NCBI GenBank assembly: GCA_028279045.1
Contig: JANQSZ010000029.1
Coordinates: forward strand, 1 to 40,194
Direction of reading: 5' to 3'
DNA from: Candidatus Nanoarchaeia archaeon
GTDB lineage: Archaea > Nanobdellota > Nanobdellia > Woesearchaeales > UBA10216
Length of the DNA stretch: 40,194 bases
The notes beneath the pieces are model-generated. The model did no database searches. It was not told the origin of the DNA and saw only the letters and a list, made by a program, of their open reading frames with translations. This document shows, in pieces, positions 34,921 to 40,194 of this stretch (its first letter is position 1; every line of letters begins with the position of its first letter). The translations under genes and the position numbers were made by a program.

Positions 34921-34950
34921 GAGTTCGTTTAATGGCGGTTACGCGAACTC
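34921..34950. other. Inverted repeat GAGTTCG/CGAACTC
   Basis: Seven perfect pairs with a 16-nt loop, placed ~5 bp after CTTATAAA in the gap between two genes. The RNA could form a hairpin at or near its 5' end. A 15-codon ORF (34932-34979) runs through it but is too short to call. Confidence 0.35.
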
Positions 34951-35001
34951 TAGCGAAGATGGAAGAAAAAATTATATAGAGGATGCACACTTTCTCAGAT
35001 T

Positions 35002-35316
35002 ATGTCAATAACTTATTCAGGGGATGATGCGGATCGTTGGTACAACAGCCCCGGGGTTACTCTAGGGGGTATTTTGGCTGGTGGCGGTATCGGGGTAGGT
35101 ATTGCTGCTTATGGAATTTTGAGCGGGTTTGCTGCAATTTTTAATTCATTCGGGCCATCTGTCAATGATGTTCGGATTGCTGAAGCTCAGGCAGGTCTTA
35201 CTGAACAACAAGAAAATGTCCTTCAAGGAAGCCAGCCTGAAACGTTCATTGAGCATGACGGCAAACGCTATTACCTTGAGATTGATGGCAGACCATTAGA
35301 AGAAGTAATCAGATAA
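35002..35316 (+). CDS. Small membrane protein with C-terminal soluble domain
   Basis: 104 residues, not recognised. One glycine-rich membrane helix (LGGILAGGGIGVGIAAYGILSGFAAIF) is followed by a soluble ~55 residues with a short beta unit (GKRYYLEIDGRPLEEVI). AATTATATAG ~27 nt upstream supports the ATG. Confidence 0.6.
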   Translation: MSITYSGDDADRWYNSPGVTLGGILAGGGIGVGIAAYGILSGFAAIFNSFGPSVNDVRIAEAQAGLTEQQENVLQGSQPETFIEHDGKRYYLEIDGRPLEEVIR

Positions 35317-35371
35317 TTCTCGCATTATGCGCACTTTTCCAAACATATTTATACCAGTAATTTCAGAATTA

Positions 35372-35388
35372 CACCTCCCACAGAGGTG
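35372..35388 (+). promoter_or_regulatory. Hairpin that would hide the recombinase Shine-Dalgarno
   Basis: CACCTC, loop CCACA, GAGGTG: six perfect pairs. GAGGTGAT is a strong Shine-Dalgarno 8-9 nt before the GTG start, so folding would block initiation. The TATA box ATATTTATA (centre ~35349) predicts a transcript start near 35372-35376, so whether the full 5' arm is transcribed is uncertain. Confidence 0.5.
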
Positions 35389-35396
35389 ATTTTTTA

Positions 35397-36194
35397 GTGC
35401 TGAATGAACTGGAAGCAGAGATACGACTACGCGGCTTTTCGCAGAACACAGTAGATTCCTATATGCTGCATAATCAGCAGTTTCTCAACTTCTCTAAGAA
35501 GACTCCAGATCAGATAGAGGAAGCCGATATTAAGGCCTATTTGGGCCATTTACTAGGGCAAAAACAAGCTCCCAGTAGTGTAGCACTGGCTCGCGCAGCC
35601 CTGAAATTCCACTATGATACTGTTCTAGACAAGAAAATAGTGACTGCTAAGCCTCCAAAGAGGCGAAAATCCCTTCCTACAGTGCTTTCACGGGATGAAA
35701 TCGGCAGCTTAGTACGAGCTGCACGAACCAGAAAATCAAAACTCTTGATCAAGCTTCTGTATTCCTCAGGATTACGCGTTTCAGAGGCTCTAAGCCTCAA
35801 AATGAGCGATTTCGACCTTGAGCAAAACGTCGGTTGGGTCCGCGGAGGTAAGGGTGGAAAGGATAGAATGTTCATTATTTCCAGAAAAGTTGGTGATGAG
35901 GTCTCAAAGCTCAAAAAAGAGCCGCACGAGCACGTATTTAGCACGAAAAATGGCCCCCTTACACCCAGAAACGCCCAAAAAATCGTTTCTACAGCCGCTA
36001 AGAACGCTGGTGTACACAAAAAAGTAACCCCGCACACCTTACGGCATTCATTTGCTACTCATCTACTCCAAAACGGGGTTGATTTGCGCAAAATCCAAGA
36101 ATTGCTAGGCCATTCTAACCTGCAAACAACGCAAATCTATACTTCTGTATCGAACGAAGAGTTAAAGGCTGTTCAAAGCCCTCTAGATGCTTAA
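35397..36194 (+). CDS. xerA: Tyrosine recombinase, XerA/XerC-D type
   Basis: 265 residues. The N-terminal core-binding (SAM-like) domain (~1-85: LRGFSQNTVDSYMLHNQQFLNF) is followed by the catalytic domain with all active-site residues: SSGLRVSEALSL (Arg I), GGKGGKDR (Lys), HTLRHSFATHLL (His-x-x-Arg), LGHSNLQTTQIYT (His and the Tyr nucleophile). Archaeal XerA resolves chromosome dimers at a dif site, or the enzyme may serve a mobile element. Start is GTG with a Shine-Dalgarno that can be folded away, so expression may be limited. The adjacent 575-bp noncoding region could hold its target. The stop overlaps the convergent gene by 12 nt. Confidence 0.9.
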   Translation: MLNELEAEIRLRGFSQNTVDSYMLHNQQFLNFSKKTPDQIEEADIKAYLGHLLGQKQAPSSVALARAALKFHYDTVLDKKIVTAKPPKRRKSLPTVLSRDEIGSLVRAARTRKSKLLIKLLYSSGLRVSEALSLKMSDFDLEQNVGWVRGGKGGKDRMFIISRKVGDEVSKLKKEPHEHVFSTKNGPLTPRNAQKIVSTAAKNAGVHKKVTPHTLRHSFATHLLQNGVDLRKIQELLGHSNLQTTQIYTSVSNEELKAVQSPLDA

Positions 36195-36491
36195 ATCGTC
36201 AAGAAATTGCCTGTCTTCTGCTGAATAGCGCTCGAATGGTGTTCTGAAAAGGCTCATATCAGGCATGGTGTCAGGATAATGACACTCAACCCAATCTTCT
36301 CTGCGGATCGGGTGTGGAAATGACTCTGCTCCAGTGCCAAATGGCCGCGGAAGGTGAGTCTTCTCAACTCTAGAAAGTACGATTTCAGGCGCTAAAAGCC
36401 CATATTTCATCACATTTCGAGCTATGCCTGCAAAATCAAACAGTTTGTGCATGTACGGCTCGGAATATTGAACCAAGTAGGGGTTTTCCAT
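36183..36491 (-). CDS. Hypothetical soluble protein (102 aa)
   Basis: Not recognised. Aromatic- and Pro-rich (MENPYLVQYSEPYMHKLFDF, GAESFPHPIRREDWVECHYPD) with no membrane helix. The only good TATA (TATATAAAG on the minus strand, 36528-36537) is ~41 nt before the ATG, giving a leader of about 16 nt. The 3' end overlaps the recombinase by 12 nt. Confidence 0.6.
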   Translation of the reverse strand: MENPYLVQYSEPYMHKLFDFAGIARNVMKYGLLAPEIVLSRVEKTHLPRPFGTGAESFPHPIRREDWVECHYPDTMPDMSLFRTPFERYSAEDRQFLDDLSI

Positions 36492-37066
36492 TGTTTCGTA
36501 ACACCAAAAAACAGGCTAATCAAGGTTACCTTTATATAATTTATGTACTGCAGTATGCAATAAAAGTATTAGTTATTTAGCGTATTTATTGCTTCCATTA
36601 TAGTACAATAGTTTTAGATAATTCCTAAATGTTCTATAGCATACCATGTAATATAGAATCATACATGACCACTAGGAAATATATGTTCTATTTTTGACCC
36701 ATTATGGCGGTATTTATTATTTTCAATATTGAAATTAAATGCTCAAAGTACACCCATATAGGGAAAATGCCCAAGATAGGGGGAAAACTATACTGGTTCA
36801 GCTAGCAAAATGCGAAAAGTGAGTGTTCAAAGGTGAGATTATGCGCTGGTTAGCATGCAACAATCAAGGGTATGCTCACAAAACACCCCAAAACAGGCCA
36901 AATCAAGTAAAATTGCCCAAAATACGCTCAAAACCTTGTTAGGCACCAGTCAAAGGTATAGCAAAAAGCCCCAGATTTACACAAGTCTATACTAGTTCAA
37001 ACAACGAATTTTCAAAAGTGAGCTATATAGTATTTCTTTATAAAGGCCAATTCCTTCCCATATCCT
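36492..37066. other. Noncoding region with degenerate repeats and palindromes
   Basis: No credible gene is seen in ~575 bp. It is AT-rich at the left. The perfect palindromes TACTGCAGTA (about 36544-36553) and TTTCAATATTGAAA (36721-36734) are present. A 36-nt direct repeat occurs at 36788-36823 and 36987-37022 (CTATACT, GTTCA, then AAAAGTGAG; 26 of 36 identical, 199 bp apart). A shorter motif AAAACAGGCYAA-ATCAAG occurs near 36508 and 36889. Its place next to a Xer recombinase suggests a dif/recombination region or a replication origin, but no origin-binding gene is in view. Confidence 0.5.
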
Positions 37067-37393
37067 ATGGCAGTCGATGACGAGTACATAACTGGCTCCG
37101 ATCTCTCGAAGGAAGCCATCTCAGACAAACACAGTAGCTACATCTATGAAATCCCTGTCTACGACCGAGAAACACTGCATCAAATTGAAAAATTGCTCGC
37201 CGAGAACGGCTACAAAGATATCGATCAAGTTACCGATCACATTTCTTGTTTAGAACAACTCGAACAACGCATCGCAGCAGTAGTTTCGCAGGAATCCTCG
37301 ACGAGAATAACAGATAAGGATCTTCTCATTTACTTAGAGAGAATCCGTGATCGTTTACATCAATTATTTAAAGTACGGGATCGTTTGAAATAG
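37067..37393 (+). CDS. Small helical protein, paralogue A of a tandem pair
   Basis: 108 residues, soluble. It shares with the next gene an acidic start, a YDRETLHQIEKLLAENGYKD segment and the motif DHISCLEQLEQRIA, then a C-terminal helix pair. This shows tandem duplication. Predicted as a coiled-coil-like helical protein. CTTTATAAAG ~27 nt upstream. Family not recognised. Confidence 0.65.
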   Translation: MAVDDEYITGSDLSKEAISDKHSSYIYEIPVYDRETLHQIEKLLAENGYKDIDQVTDHISCLEQLEQRIAAVVSQESSTRITDKDLLIYLERIRDRLHQLFKVRDRLK

Positions 37394-37394
37394 A

Positions 37395-37712
37395 ATGCCA
37401 GAAGATTTCGAACATTACGGACGATCTGTCGACGATATCGAGTTTCATAGTAGTTCATTCTACGACGATCTCCCTCATTACGACGCTGAATCTATTCGAC
37501 AAATCAAAACATTTCTCAAAGAAAAGAAGTACACTGACAAAAAAACAATTAACGATCATATTTCTTGTTTAGAAAATATTGAGAAACGTCTTGCACTATT
37601 TGTAAGCAATATGCAAGAAGAAGGACGTTACGATCAAGACCTTGACCACGACGTGAAAATGGTCAGAAACCTTGTCTCAGAACTCATTAGAATTAAACAA
37701 TCTATTGCTTAA
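37395..37712 (+). CDS. Small helical protein, paralogue B of a tandem pair
   Basis: 105 residues, starting 1 nt after paralogue A, so the pair is one operon and could form a heterodimer. The shared core is YDAESIRQIKTFLKEKKYTD and DHISCLENIEKRLA. The single Cys in DHISCLE is kept in both. The end overlaps the convergent DUF655 gene by 11 nt. Confidence 0.65.
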   Translation: MPEDFEHYGRSVDDIEFHSSSFYDDLPHYDAESIRQIKTFLKEKKYTDKKTINDHISCLENIEKRLALFVSNMQEEGRYDQDLDHDVKMVRNLVSELIRIKQSIA

Positions 37713-38265
37713 CAAAGATACAGTGTTTCTCATTTCCTGCAATTTCTTCCAAAATCCGTTTAACAACTGCTTTTTCTGGATCTGGAATTAACTTGACGCG
37801 TTTCCGCAAGTCTTCAAAACTAGCAAACTCTTCTTTTCGTCTCTCGTCGAGAATCTCCCACATTCGCTTCTTTCCCATTCCTGGAATTAACTCTAGCGAA
37901 TGCATTCTCGTACTCAATGGTTGTGCAGTGTTGAAAAACGAAACAAACTTTTGTTCTTCTTTCTTCACAATGTCAGCAAGCACATATTCCAATTCGCTCC
38001 GCGCTGTTGGAGTCATCTTTGCCGGCGACAAACGACCATTAATGTGGTGTATTTGGTCTCGTTTACCTTCTCCTAAATACACTTCATCGTGCGGTTGCAA
38101 ACTAATTTCTTTTTTCGGAACTAATTCAAGAAGTACAAAATGATTCTTACCAATCGCTTGTATGATTGGTGTTTTCATGTGGCTCGGCCGAGTATCGTAG
38201 GGATAGCCGTTCGGCAAGAAATCCAAAACTATTGCGTGTTCTTCGTGTACTTGTCGACGTTCCAT
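37702..38265 (-). CDS. DUF655 RNA/DNA-binding protein with HhH motif
   Basis: 187 residues, normal for archaeal DUF655 (PF04919). The N-terminus HAIVLDFLPNGYP leads to an OB-like barrel (VLLELVPKKEISLQPHDEVYLG). A helix-hairpin-helix (SLELIPGMGKKRMWEILDERRKEEF, quoted in part) follows near the C-terminus. In many archaea this gene follows rpl21e and rpoF and precedes ksgA, which links it to transcription or ribosome assembly. Here it has its own TATA (CTTATATATG, ~50 nt upstream) and a leader with GGGTGAGG 6 nt before the ATG, one of few Shine-Dalgarno-type starts outside the island. The ksgA-type gene is not next to it. Confidence 0.88.
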   Translation of the reverse strand: MERRQVHEEHAIVLDFLPNGYPYDTRPSHMKTPIIQAIGKNHFVLLELVPKKEISLQPHDEVYLGEGKRDQIHHINGRLSPAKMTPTARSELEYVLADIVKKEEQKFVSFFNTAQPLSTRMHSLELIPGMGKKRMWEILDERRKEEFASFEDLRKRVKLIPDPEKAVVKRILEEIAGNEKHCIFVKQ

Positions 38266-38332
38266 GGCCCCTCACCCAACTCATGAGCAAGAGCTATTAG
38301 TGTAATCGCGCTTATATATGTTTGCACAATAC

Positions 38333-38668
38333 TTACTCGTTTAGAGCAGAAATAACTTTCTTAAGGTTGTCTTGTGAAACCGCCACTGAGTATCCTTGAA
38401 GGATAACCTGTGCTTCATTTACTGAAGCAGGCATCAAATCAACCAATTTGTAAATGTGAATGTCTTTCAATCGTGGAATATCAAGGTCCTGTAGCTTCTT
38501 TACCAATTCTCGTGCTTTCGTAGGCTTTTGCTCGACGAACGCATCCAAGTATTCTTCAGTCTTCGCAACACGGAAATTAGGTTCCTCATCGCGTTTCTTG
38601 ATCTTGTCAAGCTCGCTTTTAAGCTCTGCCATAAGAAGTGGTTCTTCGCTAACAATTTCTGGTTTCAT
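38333..38668 (-). CDS. rpoF: DNA-directed RNA polymerase subunit F (Rpb4-like)
   Basis: 111 residues. The track start at 38743 lies inside L21e; the real start is ATG 38668, which overlaps the L21e stop as ATGA. Family features: ARELVKKLQDLDIPRLKDIHIYKLVDLMPASVNEAQVIL (quoted in part) and a short C-terminal helix. RpoF pairs with RpoE to form the stalk that helps open promoters and guide RNA. The N-terminal extension KPEIVSEEPLLMAELKSEL is the usual tip. Translationally coupled to rpl21e. Confidence 0.9.
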   Translation of the reverse strand: MKPEIVSEEPLLMAELKSELDKIKKRDEEPNFRVAKTEEYLDAFVEQKPTKARELVKKLQDLDIPRLKDIHIYKLVDLMPASVNEAQVILQGYSVAVSQDNLKKVISALNE

Positions 38669-38955
38669 AGTCGTTTCAAGTGTGCAGGGTGCACAATCAC
38701 TCTCTTTTTCTTGTTGATATCGGTAATCTCGACTTCGTAACAAGCTCCTCTCTGGCTCTTGACTTCTCCAGCCAAGCCATGGAATCGTGGAAAATATTGG
38801 CCTTTACGGAAGGATGGATCGATTTTGAGTGCTATCTTGTCTCCTACGTTAAAAGTCGACAGAATGCGCCGAATAGCGATTCTTCCCCTCTCCCTCTTCG
38901 GGATGCTGAGCTTCTGGCGTGTTTTTCGCCTTGCAGTACCTATTCGTTTTACCAT
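38665..38955 (-). CDS. rpl21e: Large-subunit ribosomal protein L21e
   Basis: 96 residues, the family length. The N-terminus (KRIGTARRKTRQKLSIPKRERG) is strongly basic, followed by the SH3-like core FNVGDKIALKIDPSFRKGQ, FPRFHGLAGEVKSQRGACYEVEI, and the ending VIVHPAHLKRL. It binds 23S rRNA near the 5S region. TTTTTAAAG ~21 nt before the ATG on the minus strand starts the rpl21e-rpoF operon. The ATGA overlap couples it to rpoF. Confidence 0.95.
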   Translation of the reverse strand: MVKRIGTARRKTRQKLSIPKRERGRIAIRRILSTFNVGDKIALKIDPSFRKGQYFPRFHGLAGEVKSQRGACYEVEITDINKKKRVIVHPAHLKRL

Positions 38956-38987
38956 AGTGAGAGAGAAAAACAGGTGCTTTAAAAAGG

Positions 38988-39581
38988 TTACCGTTTGCGG
39001 CGCTTAGCAGGCTTCTTCTTGCCAGCCTTCTTTTTGGCCTTCTTCGGAGCCTTCTTTTTCGCTTTCTTAGCTACTTTCTTGGCTTTCCGCTTTGGCGCCT
39101 TCTTCTTTGCTTTTTTCTTGGCTTTCTTCGGAGCTTTCTTTTTGGCCTTCTTCGGCTTCTTCTTCGCTTTCTTTTTCGCAGCTTTCTTTTTCGGCTTCTT
39201 CTTAGCTGCCTTCTTCTTTGCTTTCTTCTTAGCAGCTTTCTTCTTCGGCTTAGCAACCTTCTTCTTTGGTAGCTTTGCTTCGAGTGATCGTAATTCTGCA
39301 ACGCGCTCAGCGATCTTCCGCTGCAGTGTCTCTTTTGTCTTTACTCTAGAAATTTCTCGGGCAAGCTCTTTATCTTGAATAATGTCCCGAATCCATACTT
39401 CGAAGTCATTCTTGTCCCGGTTTACATGATACCGAAACACATCGTCATCAATCTTCGCGAGTGTTGCAGCTAAACTCTGGATGTCTGGCAACATATCATT
39501 CGTACATAACCAGAAATTAACCTCTGCTGGAACCTTCGACAGAATTCTATGAGCTTCGTTTGGTGTTACAGTTTTCTTCAT
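38988..39581 (-). CDS. DUF5752 protein with lysine/alanine-rich H1-like tail
   Basis: 197 residues in two halves. Residues 1-100 match the DUF5752 pattern (SLAATLAKIDDDVFRYHVNRDKNDFEVWI, quoted in part; then ELAREISRVKTKETL), which is common in archaea and of unknown function. Residues ~102-197 are almost only Lys, Ala and Pro (KKAKKKAPKKAKKKAKKK), like the tail of eukaryotic linker histone H1 or bacterial HctB/AlgP-like proteins. Such tails bind and compact DNA or RNA. At DNA level the tail is a degenerate purine-rich repeat that may vary in length. It lies 32 nt upstream of rpl21e on the same strand. Confidence 0.8.
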   Translation of the reverse strand: MKKTVTPNEAHRILSKVPAEVNFWLCTNDMLPDIQSLAATLAKIDDDVFRYHVNRDKNDFEVWIRDIIQDKELAREISRVKTKETLQRKIAERVAELRSLEAKLPKKKVAKPKKKAAKKKAKKKAAKKKPKKKAAKKKAKKKPKKAKKKAPKKAKKKAKKKAPKRKAKKVAKKAKKKAPKKAKKKAGKKKPAKRRKR

Positions 39582-39697
39582 TAAGAGCCCCTATACTCCC
39601 TTAAATACACAGGGTCATCGTGAAACTATATATACTTTATTTCCCACTACAGAGTTGCACCACTAAGAATAAATAGATTTATTCCTCTAAGGGTCCC

Positions 39698-39823
39698 ATG
39701 GATAAGCGGGGTAGCTTTTTCGCAGACTTTTTCTTCGTCGATGTTAAAGACATTTCTAACTGGATAGCCCTTGCACTTGCAATTGGCCTATTCTGGTGGT
39801 CATTCAAGCAGATTTTCGGATAA
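39698..39823 (+). CDS. One-helix small membrane protein (41 aa)
   Basis: Too short for the track; the long antisense track ORF here is a shadow. MDKRGSFFADFFFVDVKD is followed by one helix (ISNWIALALAIGLFWWSF) and KQIFG. GATTTATTCC ~23 nt before the ATG fits a leaderless promoter. Function unknown. Confidence 0.55.
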   Translation: MDKRGSFFADFFFVDVKDISNWIALALAIGLFWWSFKQIFG

Positions 39824-39886
39824 ATCCAAAATTTTCTATAAATTATATACCATATTTTTATATTAGCTTCAACACTAAACAACAGC

Positions 39887-40036
39887 ATGAATGAACTAAA
39901 CTTCTTCCAATCAGTAAACTTTCTCGAGCCGAAGTGCACGAACTGCGAGGAAGCATTGGACTATGGTTCCAATACACGGTACGAAGAAAAAGAGAACACA
40001 CACATCTGCCTTAATTGTGGCACTCCTATTCGGTAA
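39887..40036 (+). CDS. Zinc-ribbon protein (49 aa)
   Basis: Too short for the track. Two CxxC knuckles (KCTNCEEAL and ICLNCGTPI) separated by 27 residues form a zinc ribbon. ATTTTTATATT lies 26-30 nt upstream. It precedes the aminoacyl-tRNA synthetase by 41 nt with a separate TATA. Such ribbons often bind nucleic acid or a partner protein; the role is open. Confidence 0.7.
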   Translation: MNELNFFQSVNFLEPKCTNCEEALDYGSNTRYEEKENTHICLNCGTPIR

Positions 40037-40077
40037 TTCTACAAATCTTTATAAGCAAATTGTCGTGACCAATAGCT

Positions 40078-40194
40078 ATGTTCCTCGATAGGTACGATTT
40101 CAAAGAAATTGAGTCTAAAGCGCATAAGCGCTGGGAAGAACACCGTGTTGCTGAGCAAACAATCAAGCATGATCCAAGCAAACCACTTTTTTCT
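40078..40194 (+). CDS. valS: Class I aminoacyl-tRNA synthetase, probably valyl (3' partial)
   Basis: The first 39 residues only. RYDFKEIESKAHKRWEEH followed by HDPSKPLFS is the opening of ValRS/IleRS/LeuRS-type class I enzymes. The DPSKPLFS segment normally continues into SIDTPPPTVSG in ValRS, which makes valine the first choice. The HIGH motif would lie just beyond the window. CTTTATAAG ~27 nt upstream. Confidence 0.6.
   Translation, partial: MFLDRYDFKEIESKAHKRWEEHRVAEQTIKHDPSKPLFS

Noticed and set aside
34932-34979. A 15-codon ORF after a TATA-like box
   Set aside because: Too short and overlaps an inverted repeat; there is no independent support.
36788-37022. Two 36-nt repeats as a minimal CRISPR
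   Set aside because: Only two copies with 72 percent identity, 199 bp apart, and no cas gene in the window.
38997-39378. Plus-strand ORF rich in Phe and Ala
   Set aside because: It is the antisense of the lysine-rich tail codons (AAG read as CTT/TTC) and not a membrane protein.
39679-39939. Minus-strand track ORF of 86 residues
   Set aside because: It is antisense to the one-helix membrane protein and its promoter and to the next gene's start; composition is AT-driven.

Overview
The window looks like chromosomal DNA of a DPANN-type archaeon, most likely from the Woesearchaeota/Pacearchaeota side. The archaeal signature is ribosomal protein L21e, RNA polymerase subunit F (Rpb4) and a DUF655 protein grouped at 37.7-39.0 kb. 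Almost every gene also has a TATA box (TTTATA / TTTAAA type) centred 23-30 bases before its start codon, so transcripts are mostly leaderless. Two tRNA genes carry bulge-helix-bulge introns. Genes are short and tightly packed, and many small ones match no family I recognise.

Layout. 0-7.7 kb: two secreted, cysteine-rich surface proteins. The first is cut by the window edge and ends in a DNRLRE/CBM96-like domain. The second is a 2281-residue giant with about 38 DUF4215-type CGDG...CDDGN repeats and two von Willebrand A domains. 7.7-13.4 kb: small housekeeping and accessory genes (DoxX-like membrane protein, CBS pair, AlkD-like DNA alkylation repair protein, secreted lipase-like protein, YdeI-like protein, HExxH membrane protein). 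13.5 kb: a type II tRNA gene with a T-loop intron and the odd anticodon GAA.

14.15-23.6 kb: a foreign-looking island bounded by 44-bp imperfect terminal inverted repeats. It holds a giant RHS/YD-repeat protein with a Gly/Ser-linked C-terminal tail, an unknown partner gene just upstream, a divergent gene ending in a CAP12/Pycsar-type TIR domain, and a multi-pass membrane gene. The TIR and membrane genes have Shine-Dalgarno-like leaders, unlike most of the window. No transposase is visible. Just outside the right repeat are two tandem copies of a tiny two-gene cassette with identical geometry: the same promoter and 88 nt from start to start.

24.3-36.5 kb: a second type II tRNA (anticodon GAG, also with a T-loop intron), then many short membrane, secreted and hypothetical genes. 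Among these are a DUF998 protein, an IMPase/CysQ-type phosphatase, two VOC/glyoxalase proteins and a Xer tyrosine recombinase with a Shine-Dalgarno hairpin. About 575 bp next to the recombinase gene appear noncoding and contain degenerate repeats and palindromes.

37.0-40.2 kb: a tandem pair of small paralogues; the information-processing cluster DUF655, rpoF, L21e; a DUF5752 protein with a histone-H1-like lysine tail; a one-helix membrane protein; a zinc-ribbon protein; and the start of a class I aminoacyl-tRNA synthetase, probably ValRS.

All family calls come from reading motifs by eye. No database search was run.
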